Positions 35,421-44,019 of a DNA stretch of 64,000 nt are shown here, piece by piece. A program made the translations under genes and the position numbers. Origin of the DNA: Pseudomonadales bacterium (GTDB lineage: Bacteria; Pseudomonadota; Gammaproteobacteria; Pseudomonadales; Pseudohongiellaceae); the NCBI GenBank assembly GCA_024234395.1, contig JACKOH010000001.1:1259001-1323000 (forward strand), written 5' to 3'. Each line of letters starts with the position of its first letter. Position 1 is the first letter of the stretch. The notes beneath the pieces were generated by a model. That model saw only the letters and a program-made list of their open reading frames with translations. It ran no database searches and had not been told where the DNA came from.

Positions 35421-35567
35421 ATCAGCAGCCTGTCGAAAAATTCTCAGCTGGCACAATACGGCATTAGAATCTGGTTAAAATATTCAGTTACAACGTATAA
35501 ACTACGCATTTTCGCCAGAATTTTCCTTGTGTTGCACTCACCTGAGAGTTTTTCAGCAGGCTGTTAG
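35421..35567. repeat. MITE-like element with 22-bp imperfect terminal inverted repeats
   Basis: The left end (about 35425-35446, CAGCCTG..GAAAAA.TCTCAG) and the right end (about 35542-35563) are inverted copies with three mismatches in 22. The roughly 145-bp element between nudC and dnaQ has an AT-rich core with no gene. Related CAGCCTGTTG motifs recur near 52203, 52231 and 55795. Confidence 0.6.
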
Positions 35568-35681
35568 TTAACGGTCGTTCCGGAATCGCATCTGTTTCGC
35601 AGCGATATTCAGGAGTTTATTCAGACAATCGTTCAGGATTTTATTGATTACCAGGCTCAGGAATTGACTCCGTTACTGAAA

Positions 35682-36401
35682 CTATTGAGGCTCCAGCCTG
35701 AGCCAGACACAATTTTCCCCGCTTGCCTTGTTGATGGCTTCCAGGCGTTCGCTATGAGACTCGAGCTCTCCGGCATTGGCCCTGATCACTTTTAACGGGG
35801 GACGCTTGCCATCAAATACCTTGACCCGTCGCACTGCTGTAGCGACAGTCTGTTCTTCCGCACCCAGTTGCAGTCGGGTCTGTCCCCCCGTCATCGCCAG
35901 GTAGACGTCAGCCAGAATTTCCGCGTCCAGCAGTGCACCGTGCAGTTCCCGCTGGGAATTATCCACCTCGTAGCGCTTGCACAGAGCATCGAGATTATTG
36001 CGCTGCCCAGGGTGCTTCTGACGGGCCAGAGCCAGGCTGTCGACAATCTCGCAGTAAGTTTCCAAAGCTTCGAATTTCCCGCTTTTGAGCAGCTGTATCT
36101 CGTTATTGAGGAACCCCACATCGAACGGAGCGTTGTGAATGACCAGTTCGGCCCCTTTCACAAACTCGATAAATTCACTGACTATCTGCGGAAAACGGGG
36201 CTTGTCGGCCAGAAATTCCGAGGTCAGGCCATGAACTTCAAGGGCACCTTCGTCACTCTCCCGGTCGGGGTTCAGATAGTAATGAAAATGCCGGCCGGTG
36301 AGCCGGCGATTATCGATTTCCACACCACCAATTTCGATGACCCGATGCCCCTGAGCAGGGTCCAGGCCTGTGGTTTCGGTATCAAGCACAATCTGACGCA
36401 T
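35682..36401 (-). CDS. dnaQ: DNA polymerase III epsilon (proofreading) subunit
   Basis: 239 aa, full length. The DEDDh 3'-5' exonuclease motifs are all present: ExoI VLDTETTG (Asp7, Glu9), ExoII VIHNAPFDVGFLNNE, and ExoIII with the His and Asp of HGALLDAEILADVY. The C-terminal tail should bind the alpha subunit. It follows rnhA by about 30 bp on the same strand, whereas in enterobacteria dnaQ and rnhA are divergent. Confidence 0.96.
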   Translation of the reverse strand: MRQIVLDTETTGLDPAQGHRVIEIGGVEIDNRRLTGRHFHYYLNPDRESDEGALEVHGLTSEFLADKPRFPQIVSEFIEFVKGAELVIHNAPFDVGFLNNEIQLLKSGKFEALETYCEIVDSLALARQKHPGQRNNLDALCKRYEVDNSQRELHGALLDAEILADVYLAMTGGQTRLQLGAEEQTVATAVRRVKVFDGKRPPLKVIRANAGELESHSERLEAINKASGENCVWLRLEPQ

Positions 36402-36430
36402 GCCGTTCTTTCCTGCTACTTTCGCCTGTA

Positions 36431-36868
36431 TCAGGCTGCTAATTCATCAATACCCTGATTGGCCAGTTGATCCGCCAGCTCATTTTCGGGATGACCGCTG
36501 TGCCCCTTGACCCAGTGCCATTCCACCTCGTGCAGCGTCACCAGTTCATCCAGACGCTGCCAAAGTTCCAGGTTTTTGACCGGTTTCTTACCGGCGGTTT
36601 TCCAGTTCCTTTGTTTCCAGTTGGGCAGCCAGGTGGTGATCCCGTCAAGCACGTACCTGGAGTCGGTGGTAATCACCACGGGACCGGGTTTCTTCAGCGC
36701 CTCCAGGCCGCGTATCACGGCAGTCAGTTCCATCCGGTTGTTGGTAGTCTCCGGCTCACCACCATACAGTTGTTTCTCAACACTGCCATAGCGTAGCAGG
36801 ACACCCCAGCCACCCTTGCCGGGATTGCCTCGGCAGGCGCCATCGGTAAACATTTCCACTTTCTTCAA
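36431..36868 (-). CDS. rnhA: Ribonuclease HI
   Basis: 145 aa, close to the usual 150-155. It degrades the RNA strand of RNA-DNA hybrids. The fold and active site are clear: FTDGACRGNPGKGGWG (Asp9), NNRMELTAVIRGLEAL (Glu), TTDSRYVLDG (Asp) and the basic-handle WKTAGKKPVKNLELW, then VKGHSGHPENE with the final His/Asp-side residues. It lies 12 bp downstream of the methyltransferase gene. Confidence 0.96.
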   Translation of the reverse strand: MKKVEMFTDGACRGNPGKGGWGVLLRYGSVEKQLYGGEPETTNNRMELTAVIRGLEALKKPGPVVITTDSRYVLDGITTWLPNWKQRNWKTAGKKPVKNLELWQRLDELVTLHEVEWHWVKGHSGHPENELADQLANQGIDELAA

Positions 36869-36880
36869 GCGCTGAGGAAC

Positions 36881-37744
36881 CTAGTGAAGTTTCTTGATCC
36901 GGACGTTCTCGGCCGCCGGCATGACTGTGGCCCGGGGTCGCAGCGGACGCCATTTCTGCAGAACCGGCGTAATGGGCAGTACCCGCTTGATTCCGATGAC
37001 CAGATAGGCACCCCCAAAAGGACTGGTGAGCCGGTCGGTCAGATCCTCCGTTCCATCCGCGGCGGCCATCGCCTTGCGCCAGCGGGAAGGCAGAAAATGC
37101 AGCCCGTAGTCGACCTTGTCAACCTGCAGTTCCAGCAGCTTCAGCCAGTCGGAGACCCGCCGGTGGCTGATAAACCGACCCGCCCAAGGCACTTCCGCCT
37201 TGCCTTTCAGCAACTTCTTGAGACCCCAGAAGCTGAACGGATTGAAACCGACAATCAGCAGCTGGCCGCCCGGTCGCAGGACACGTGCGGCCTCTCTCAG
37301 CAGACTGTGGCTATCGCGGGTGAAATCCAGGGCATGATGAATGACTACCACGTCGATACTTTCCCTGGCCAATGGTAACTGCTCGTTATCCGCCACCGGC
37401 TGGCCACTGATCGGATCAAATTCCGGTGCAAACAGGATTTTGTGTCCCACCGGACTGTCACCAATGATCGAGTGCCGCGAGCTGCAACCCATCTGCAGAA
37501 TGTGGTAGCCGAACAGGCGGTTCAGATAGGGATCGACCAGTTTCTTTTCGGCACTCAGCACGGCCTTACCCAGCGGCGACTCAAACCATTGGGTCAGAAC
37601 AGTCTGACCATCCTGAATATCCACCTGCTCCCTGAGCAGGCGCCGCCTGGTCTGGTGTCTGGACGGAAATTTCACTAGGGGATCCTCTGCAATGGGTAAG
37701 TGTTGAACGGGTACGGCCCGGGAATCGATATTTTCCGGTTCCAT
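36881..37744 (-). CDS. Class I SAM-dependent methyltransferase
   Basis: 287 aa. The Methyltransf_11 motifs are VLRPGGQLLIVGFNPFSFWG (post II/III) and the acidic-loop region ESIDVVVIHHALDFTRDS; the nucleotide-binding loop is atypical (LQMGCSSRH). This protein is a standing neighbour of rnhA-dnaQ and gloB in gammaproteobacteria (YafS-like); its substrate is not known. It starts divergently from gloB with a 94-bp gap. Confidence 0.88.
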   Translation of the reverse strand: MEPENIDSRAVPVQHLPIAEDPLVKFPSRHQTRRRLLREQVDIQDGQTVLTQWFESPLGKAVLSAEKKLVDPYLNRLFGYHILQMGCSSRHSIIGDSPVGHKILFAPEFDPISGQPVADNEQLPLARESIDVVVIHHALDFTRDSHSLLREAARVLRPGGQLLIVGFNPFSFWGLKKLLKGKAEVPWAGRFISHRRVSDWLKLLELQVDKVDYGLHFLPSRWRKAMAAADGTEDLTDRLTSPFGGAYLVIGIKRVLPITPVLQKWRPLRPRATVMPAAENVRIKKLH

Positions 37745-37838
37745 TTTACAGGAACCGGACCGCAGTTAAAGCTGTTGAAATAACAGACAATAGAGGCTAT
37801 CATTCGCCTCTTCGTATCAATAGGGTACTCTTTGTTGT

Positions 37839-38636
37839 ATGGGCAGTATGGGCAATTCGATCCATCCAATTCCCGCCTTCGCGGATAACTACATCTGGAT
37901 ATTCAGCGACCCTGGCACCAATCAGGCCTGTGTCGTCGATCCCGGTGACTCCTCAGCGGTCATAAAGTACCTGGAAAGCCATGGATTAACCCTGTCCACG
38001 ATCCTGGTTACGCACCACCATCCGGACCATACCGGAGGCGTTAAAGACCTGACAAATCGCTTCAACTCAAAGGTTTATGGTCCTAAAAACTCTCCATTTG
38101 ACGGCATCGGGCAGGAACTTGAAGAAAATAACACTGTCTCAGTTTTCGGTTACCAATTCCGGATTCTCCAGGTGCCCGGTCATACTCTCGATCATATCGC
38201 CTATTATTGTGAGTCTCCTCCTTCCGGGGGTAGACCGCTGTTGTTCTGCGGCGACACCCTGTTCGCTGCCGGTTGTGGTCGCATCTTTGAAGGCAACCCG
38301 GTAATGATGTTTGCCTCGTTGCAGAAACTGGCGGGTCTGCCGGCTGCAACAGAAGTCTACTGTACGCACGAATATACCCTGGCAAATCTGAAATTTGCTG
38401 CGACTGCGGAGCCCGATAATCCGCAACTCCAGGAAAGGATTGCCGCGGCCCGGATCACCCGGCAGCGGGACCTGCCGACCCTGCCCTCCAGTATCGCCCT
38501 GGAATTGGCAACCAACCCGTTTCTGCGCTGCGCAGAAACGCCCCTATTAACCGCTGCCTCACAACACGCCGGGGCAGAGCTACAGGACCCGGTCGAAGTG
38601 TTTGCAACCCTGCGGCGCTGGAAAGACCAATTCTGA
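37839..38636 (+). CDS. gloB: Hydroxyacylglutathione hydrolase (glyoxalase II)
   Basis: 265 aa. It hydrolyses S-D-lactoylglutathione in methylglyoxal detoxification. Metallo-beta-lactamase metal ligands: THHHPDH (His59, His61, Asp63, His64), GHTLDH and GDTLFAAGCGR; the C-terminal HAGLB domain has CTHEYTLANL. An ATG three codons later (37848) is an equally possible start, since neither has a good ribosome site and homologues begin close to IPAFADNYIW. Confidence 0.95.
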   Translation: MGSMGNSIHPIPAFADNYIWIFSDPGTNQACVVDPGDSSAVIKYLESHGLTLSTILVTHHHPDHTGGVKDLTNRFNSKVYGPKNSPFDGIGQELEENNTVSVFGYQFRILQVPGHTLDHIAYYCESPPSGGRPLLFCGDTLFAAGCGRIFEGNPVMMFASLQKLAGLPAATEVYCTHEYTLANLKFAATAEPDNPQLQERIAAARITRQRDLPTLPSSIALELATNPFLRCAETPLLTAASQHAGAELQDPVEVFATLRRWKDQF

Positions 38637-38658
38637 TCTCGAACGGACGCCATCATCC

Positions 38659-40275
38659 ATGAGTCAATCGATGCCATTTCTGCAAAGGCTGCTACCGGTA
38701 CTCCTGCCGGTATTGTTCCTGGCCGCCTGTCAGGTCAATACCACGACTCCGATACCCCAGGACTCACCCCGCAGCTCGCCCGGTGTCGGAGTAACGTCGC
38801 GTACTTCCCCCCGGCGCCAGATAAGCGTTCCCAGGACGACTCCGACTCCCGACGAGGAGACCGTCGTTTACAGCGACCTGTGGCAGCGGCTGGGCGACAA
38901 CCTGTCCCTCTACCGTCAGTACCAGCATCCCAGCATCGACGCGGAACTCAACTGGTACCTGGAAAATCCCAGCTACTTCAGTCGTATCACCGAGCGCGCC
39001 GCCCCGTTTCTCTATGCGATAGTCAGCGAAGTCGAAGCCCGCGATATGCCGCTTGAGCTGGCCCTGGTTCCCATTGTGGAAAGCGCGTTCGATCCCAATG
39101 CCTATTCACCGGAGCATGCCGCCGGCTTATGGCAGTTCATCGGTCCCACCGCACGCAGTTTCGGCCTGCAGAGTGACTGGTGGTATGACGGTCGGCGCGA
39201 TCCCCTGGCCTCGACGCGGGCCGCTCTTGACTACCTGGATTACCTGCATGAGGAGTTTGACGGCAACTGGCTGTTGGCCCTGGCGGCTTATAATGCCGGT
39301 GAGGGGAATGTCCGCCGTGCGGTACGCCGCAGCGGCAAGAAAGCAGCCAATGCGAACTTCTGGGAACTGCGGCTGCCCAAGGAGACCCGTGGTCATGTAC
39401 CCCGGTTGCTGGCCGCCGCCCGCCTGGTAGCTGATGCCGACCGGTACGGCCTGGAGCTGGCGGAAGTCCCCGATGAACCGTTCCTGGAAACCGTGGGTCT
39501 GGATTTTCAGATCGACCTCAATACTGCCGCCCGCATCGCAGCGGTGGAACCGGAGCTGCTGAAAACACTCAATGCCGGTTACCTGCAGTGGGCAACCCAC
39601 CCGGAGTCCCCGCAGAGTCTGGTCCTCCCTCGCGCCAACGCCGCTCAGTTCCGCCAGGCACTGGCCAGCCTGGAGAACGAGACGCACCTGAACTGGGACA
39701 GTTACCGGATCGTCCGCGGCGATACCCTGTCCGACATCGCCCGTCGCTTCAACACCAGCGTCGCTGTTCTGCAACAGCTTAATGGGCTTCCCAATGCCCG
39801 GATCGTCGCTGGGCAGTCACTCATGGTACCGCGACTCGGCACCGAACCCGGAATTATCGTGGCTGGACTGACCGGGGTCATGGCCGGTCCGGGAGCCGGC
39901 GCCCGGGAACCCACTCCCACCAGTTACCGGATAAGATCCGGCGACAGCCTGTGGCGAATTGCCCAGCGGTTCGGACTTAGGTCCGGGGATATTGCCGCCT
40001 GGAACAACATCGCACTGAATTCTCTGCTGCAGCCGGGCCAGGTCCTGATCCTGCAACCCCGTGATTTTGTGGCTTCCGGGAGCCCCGCCCGCCTCAGTAA
40101 ACTGGGCCGCGTCCGCTACGAAGTCAGCAAAGGCGACACCCTGTTCCGGATCGCCAGAAAGTTCAACGTGTCCATCAGTGATATTGCCGACTGGAACAAT
40201 CTGGATTCCACCGCCACAATCTATCCGGGCCAGCAACTTGAGGTAGTCTTACCGTCTTCGGCAACAGTTAACTGA
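38659..40275 (+). CDS. mltD: Membrane-bound lytic murein transglycosylase D
   Basis: 538 aa from ATG 38659, chosen because it gives a lipoprotein signal ending LFLAAC (Cys24 lipidated). The SLT domain (about 105-235) has the catalytic Glu in PIVESAFDP and the AGLWQFIGPTAR and ALAAYNAGEGNV motifs. Three LysM repeats follow, at about 350-395 (YRIVRGDTLSDIARRF), 424-465 (YRIRSGDSLWRIAQRF) and 487-533 (YEVSKGDTLFRIARKF). It cleaves peptidoglycan strands from the outer-membrane face. The gloB-mltD pairing is common in gammaproteobacteria. Confidence 0.94.
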   Translation: MSQSMPFLQRLLPVLLPVLFLAACQVNTTTPIPQDSPRSSPGVGVTSRTSPRRQISVPRTTPTPDEETVVYSDLWQRLGDNLSLYRQYQHPSIDAELNWYLENPSYFSRITERAAPFLYAIVSEVEARDMPLELALVPIVESAFDPNAYSPEHAAGLWQFIGPTARSFGLQSDWWYDGRRDPLASTRAALDYLDYLHEEFDGNWLLALAAYNAGEGNVRRAVRRSGKKAANANFWELRLPKETRGHVPRLLAAARLVADADRYGLELAEVPDEPFLETVGLDFQIDLNTAARIAAVEPELLKTLNAGYLQWATHPESPQSLVLPRANAAQFRQALASLENETHLNWDSYRIVRGDTLSDIARRFNTSVAVLQQLNGLPNARIVAGQSLMVPRLGTEPGIIVAGLTGVMAGPGAGAREPTPTSYRIRSGDSLWRIAQRFGLRSGDIAAWNNIALNSLLQPGQVLILQPRDFVASGSPARLSKLGRVRYEVSKGDTLFRIARKFNVSISDIADWNNLDSTATIYPGQQLEVVLPSSATVN

Positions 40276-40407
40276 ACTGGCCGCCGATGACTGCCAGGCT
40301 TGCAGCACGGGCCGTGTGATGCCGGCCTGCAGGGACATTAATCTGAAAATTCACCCCCCGCCATCGGCAACGGTGGCCCCAACAGAAAAAAGGACGGGAA
40401 CAGCACT

Positions 40408-41202
40408 ATGGGTTTTCTAGCGGGTAAACGTATTCTGGTACTTGGCGTCGCCAGCAAACTTTCCATCGCCAGTGGCATCGCCTCAGCCATGCATCGCGAA
40501 GGTGCCGAGCTGGCGCTGACCTATCAGAACGAAAAGCTACGCGGCAGAGTCGAAGGGTTCGCCGAAAGCTGGGGTTCGAACCTGACGTTTCCCTGTGATG
40601 TGACCAACGATGCTGAAATTGACCGCCTGTTCAAGGATCTTGGCAGCCACTGGGACGGCCTGGACGGAATCGTTCATTGCCTGGCCTTTGCACCTGCCAA
40701 TGAGCTTGACGGTAACTATGTCGACGTCACCACCAGGGACGGGTTTCGTACCGCGCACGAAATCAGCTCTTACAGCTTCGTGGCCCTTGCCAAGGCGGGC
40801 CGCGAGTTGATGCAGGGCCGTAACGGTTCCCTGTTGACACTCAGCTATCTGGGCGCGGTTAGAACCCTTCCCAATTACAACGTCATGGGGCTCGCCAAGG
40901 CCAGCCTGGAAGCGAATGTGCGCTACATGGCAGCCAGCCTGGGCCCCGATGGTACCCGGGTCAATGCGATTTCTGCGGGACCGATCAGAACTCTGGCCGC
41001 CTCGGGAATCAAGAGCTTCAGGAAGATGCTGGACTACAATGAAAAGCAGACCCCGCTACGCCGCAATACCACTATCGAGGAAGTGGGTAACGCGGCAGCC
41101 TTCCTGTGTTCTGATCTGGCTTCGGGAATCTCAGGAGAGATCCTCTATGTGGATGGAGGATTCAACATCACGGCTATGGGCAGTCTGGAAGATCAGGATT
41201 GA
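40408..41202 (+). CDS. fabI: Enoyl-[acyl-carrier-protein] reductase (NADH)
   Basis: 264 aa, the expected length. It performs the last step of each fatty-acid elongation round. Visible: GKRILVLGVASKLSIASGIA cofactor site; active-site Tyr147, Tyr157 and Lys164 in SYLGAVRTLPNYNVMGLAK; and the substrate loop ISAGPIRTLAASGI. It converges with ppiD over a 15-bp-stem terminator. Confidence 0.96.
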   Translation: MGFLAGKRILVLGVASKLSIASGIASAMHREGAELALTYQNEKLRGRVEGFAESWGSNLTFPCDVTNDAEIDRLFKDLGSHWDGLDGIVHCLAFAPANELDGNYVDVTTRDGFRTAHEISSYSFVALAKAGRELMQGRNGSLLTLSYLGAVRTLPNYNVMGLAKASLEANVRYMAASLGPDGTRVNAISAGPIRTLAASGIKSFRKMLDYNEKQTPLRRNTTIEEVGNAAAFLCSDLASGISGEILYVDGGFNITAMGSLEDQD

Positions 41203-41204
41203 TA

Positions 41205-41246
41205 CTGACGGGAATATCGGTGTCAAGGCAGCGATATTCCCGTCAG
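41205..41246. terminator. Two-way terminator between fabI and ppiD
   Basis: CTGACGGGAATATCG and its exact reverse complement form a 15-bp stem with a 12-base loop, directly between the convergent stops. No long T-tract follows on either side. Confidence 0.8.
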
Positions 41247-41269
41247 CAAAGCCAACTGGCTGGAGCCGT

Positions 41270-43165
41270 TTACAGTAGCGGTTCATCCGACAGCTGATTG
41301 GTGGTGATATCGGCGTTGGCACGCAGATAGTTCAGGTAGGAATTGAACAGAGTCTGGCTGCGTTCCGCCAGAATTGACTGCTCGATACCCTGTCGTTCCT
41401 GTTCCGGCATCGAAGCCAGATCCCCCATTTCCACTCCATCGAGCTCCAGCACCACGTAGGTGCCGTTGGTCAGGGCAATGCCCTCGTATACCGGATCACC
41501 GTCTTCGGGATTCGGCAGGGAAAACGCAGCGCTGGTAATTTCCCGGTTGATCGCGGTGGAATCTCTGGTGACGCCGTCCTGCTCAACCCACTCCAGTTCG
41601 TTTTCTTCAAGCAGCGCAGTGATATCCTCGCCCTGTGACAGTTGATTGAGAAGTTGCTGGCCCAGCTCCCGGGCTCGTTCCCGCTCCAGTTCGGTTCGCA
41701 GTATCACGGCGATTTCAGCTTCCACCTCTTCCAGTGGCCGCACCGATGCTTCCTGACGTTCCAGCAAGCGCATCACAATTGCCTGGGAGTCATTGACTTC
41801 AATCGGATCGCTGTTGAAGCCACTATTCAGAACTTCCTCGGAAAAGGCCGCATCGACTACCGTTGGATTGGCAAACAGCCCCTCACCACCGGTCCGGGGA
41901 AACAGCCCACTTTCCTGAATCGTCAACCCCAGAGCCTCGCTGATCGGCTGCAGATCTGCAGACTCGAACGCCATATTCGACATATCCTCGAGGCGTCTCG
42001 CATAAATCTGCTCAGCCTGAGCGGCTTTCAGCTCCCGGGTAATCCGATCGGATACTTCTTCGTAGCTGGCAAATTCGGTCACCGTATCCTCGGTAAGCTT
42101 GACCAGGTGCACACCGAATTCGGTGACAATCGGTTCGGAAACTTGGTCGACATCCATCGTCTCCAGGGCTTCCTCGATGGCGGGAGGAAACGCCGTACCA
42201 TCGGAATAACCGATATCCCCACCCTGTTCTGCGGAAATCACGTCGTCGGACAGTTCCAGGGCCAGCGCCCCAAAATCCTCACCGTCTTCCAGTCGTTGGC
42301 GGGCCGCACTGGCCTGTTCCAGCGCCTGCGCTTCGGTCCGGGAAGGACCTACTTCAAAAAGAATGTGGGAAGCCCGCCGTTCAGCGGATCCCTCGAAAGC
42401 TGACCGCTCCTGCTCGTACTGATCACGAATCACCTGCTCATCGATCTCGATCTCGTCCATGATGTTGGCGCGACTCAATTCAACATACTGCATGTCTATC
42501 ATTTCTGGAATGGCAAATTCATCCTGGTTTGCCCGGTAATATTCGGCTATATCCTCATCCGGGATCGGCTCACCGAGTGTTCTGCTACCAAGAGTCAGAG
42601 ACACGAAACGGAAGTCACGTGTCTGCAATCGCAATGCGGCGACCCGCTGCAGCTCAGCCTGGGTAACGAATCCGGTGGCGGAAAACGCATTGGCCAACTG
42701 CGAAAGCAGAATACTCTGCCCCAGCTGCTCCCGGTATAATGGAACATTCATTCCCTGGGAAGCCATGGTTCTGACCGCCAGATCAGGGTCGAAACGCCCG
42801 TCGATCTGAAAGGACGGATTCTGCAGAATAGCCCTGTCGATGCGCGCATCGGAGACTCCCAAACCAGCGCGCTCGGCAGCCTGGCGCAGCAAAACCTCTT
42901 CGATTAGCTGATTCAGGGCCACCTGTTCCAGAAGTCCCTGATCGATGTTCTCAGTATTGCCGCCCAGTGACGCCACCAGATTCTGGGTGCTTATCGTCAG
43001 CTGTTGCTCAGTAATTTCTTCGCCATTCACTTCCGCGACTGACGGGGCGGTCACAAAACCGCCGATAATGGATTGCACTCCCCATAGCGCGAAAACCGCA
43101 ACTATGAGACCGATGATTACCTTGGCAATAACACCTTGGGTGTGGTCACGTATATCCTGGAGCAT
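41270..43165 (-). CDS. ppiD: Periplasmic folding chaperone PpiD (SurA-N plus parvulin domains)
   Basis: 631 aa. An N-terminal anchor (VIAKVIIGLIVAVFALWGVQSIIGG) tethers the protein to the inner membrane. A SurA-N-like chaperone region (about 40-200) is followed by one parvulin prolyl-isomerase domain (about 235-365, RASHILFEV...GGDIGYSDGTAFPPAIEEAL...VTEFGVHLVKL). A C-terminal helical arm completes the fold. It assists newly exported proteins near the Sec channel. It is encoded downstream of hupB, as in many gammaproteobacteria. Confidence 0.95.
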   Translation of the reverse strand: MLQDIRDHTQGVIAKVIIGLIVAVFALWGVQSIIGGFVTAPSVAEVNGEEITEQQLTISTQNLVASLGGNTENIDQGLLEQVALNQLIEEVLLRQAAERAGLGVSDARIDRAILQNPSFQIDGRFDPDLAVRTMASQGMNVPLYREQLGQSILLSQLANAFSATGFVTQAELQRVAALRLQTRDFRFVSLTLGSRTLGEPIPDEDIAEYYRANQDEFAIPEMIDMQYVELSRANIMDEIEIDEQVIRDQYEQERSAFEGSAERRASHILFEVGPSRTEAQALEQASAARQRLEDGEDFGALALELSDDVISAEQGGDIGYSDGTAFPPAIEEALETMDVDQVSEPIVTEFGVHLVKLTEDTVTEFASYEEVSDRITRELKAAQAEQIYARRLEDMSNMAFESADLQPISEALGLTIQESGLFPRTGGEGLFANPTVVDAAFSEEVLNSGFNSDPIEVNDSQAIVMRLLERQEASVRPLEEVEAEIAVILRTELERERARELGQQLLNQLSQGEDITALLEENELEWVEQDGVTRDSTAINREITSAAFSLPNPEDGDPVYEGIALTNGTYVVLELDGVEMGDLASMPEQERQGIEQSILAERSQTLFNSYLNYLRANADITTNQLSDEPLL

Positions 43166-43243
43166 ACTTACTGTTTAGCCTCACGCTATGGATCCGGCTA
43201 CGGCCTGGCGCGCGCCGCGATACTACCCGCATCATAATGAAAA

Positions 43244-43266
43244 GGGCGCATCAACATGATGCGCCC
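43244..43266 (-). terminator. Rho-independent terminator after hupB
   Basis: GGGCGCATCA and its exact complement with a three-base loop make a 10-bp stem. On the minus strand it is followed by TTTTCATT, 120 bp after the hupB stop and before ppiD. Confidence 0.85.
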
Positions 43267-43389
43267 TGACACCGTACTGGTATGGGCAACTAGTCAACCC
43301 TGCCAGCAGGTTCGGCCTGAAGTCATTTACCTGACTTGATTTCAGGCCCGTATCTGAAGTGCTAGTAACACTCAGCTGTCATGAACCGG

Positions 43390-43665
43390 TCAGGAATTGA
43401 CAGCATCCTTGAGCGCTTTGCCGGCCTTGAAGGTCGGAACCTTGGCTGCTGCGATCTGAATCGGCGCACCGGTCTGAGGATTGCGGCCAGTTCGTGCAGC
43501 GCGATCCTTGGTTGCGAAAGTGCCGAAACCTACCAGCACTACCGGATCATCTTTTTTCAGAGAATCGGTAATGGTATCAATCATGGCGTCAATTACCCTG
43601 CCCGCTTCCGCTTTGGAAATATCGGCACTTTCGGCGACCGCATCTATCAATTCTGATTTGTTCAC
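43390..43665 (-). CDS. hupB: DNA-binding protein HU-beta
   Basis: 91 aa, the standard HU length. It is a nucleoid protein that bends DNA as a dimer. NKSELIDAVAESADISKAEAGR and the beta-arm signature FGTFATKDRAARTGRNPQTG are typical. AAGGGG lies before the start. A strong promoter stands about 300 bp upstream (43973-44002) and a terminator at 43244-43266, so it is its own transcript with a long leader. Confidence 0.97.
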   Translation of the reverse strand: MNKSELIDAVAESADISKAEAGRVIDAMIDTITDSLKKDDPVVLVGFGTFATKDRAARTGRNPQTGAPIQIAAAKVPTFKAGKALKDAVNS

Positions 43666-44019
43666 ATTATCCCCTTTTCGCTTTTTATGAATTGTCTTTT
43701 GGAAATGTCCAAGAAATACCCTAGGATTGTCGATTCTTCGCTTGCTCTACAGTCTGTTCCATCTACAAGAAGCCAGTTCTTTAGTTTTTATTCTGACTTA
43801 TTAATTCTGTCGAATGTGTAATCCGTCGAACTGCTTTATCTCGGCTGGCAGACCGGGACCGGAATCAAGGTCAATTACCAGAAGCTGAGTTTCGAACGGT
43901 CTTAGAATAAATATGCAGTAGCCAGTTGAAGTTTGTCCGACCGATGCCGCAGAACCCCCACGGCACCGGCTCTTTATACCAATTGCCTAAAACAGGTGTC
44001 AACCTGAAAAAGCGCGCAA
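43666..44019 (-). other. Long hupB leader / lon-hupB intergenic region
   Basis: No gene is seen. The stretch is probably the transcribed leader of hupB. Just after the promoter, at 43941-43969, a 9-bp stem (CCGGTGCCG against CGGCATCGG, one G-U) could affect the start of the transcript. Confidence 0.5.
43973..44002 (-). promoter_or_regulatory. Strong sigma-70 promoter for hupB
   Basis: Consensus TTGACA (43997-44002), an 18-bp spacer and an extended TGG-TATAAA (43973-43978) on the minus strand, immediately before the end of lon. Confidence 0.7.
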
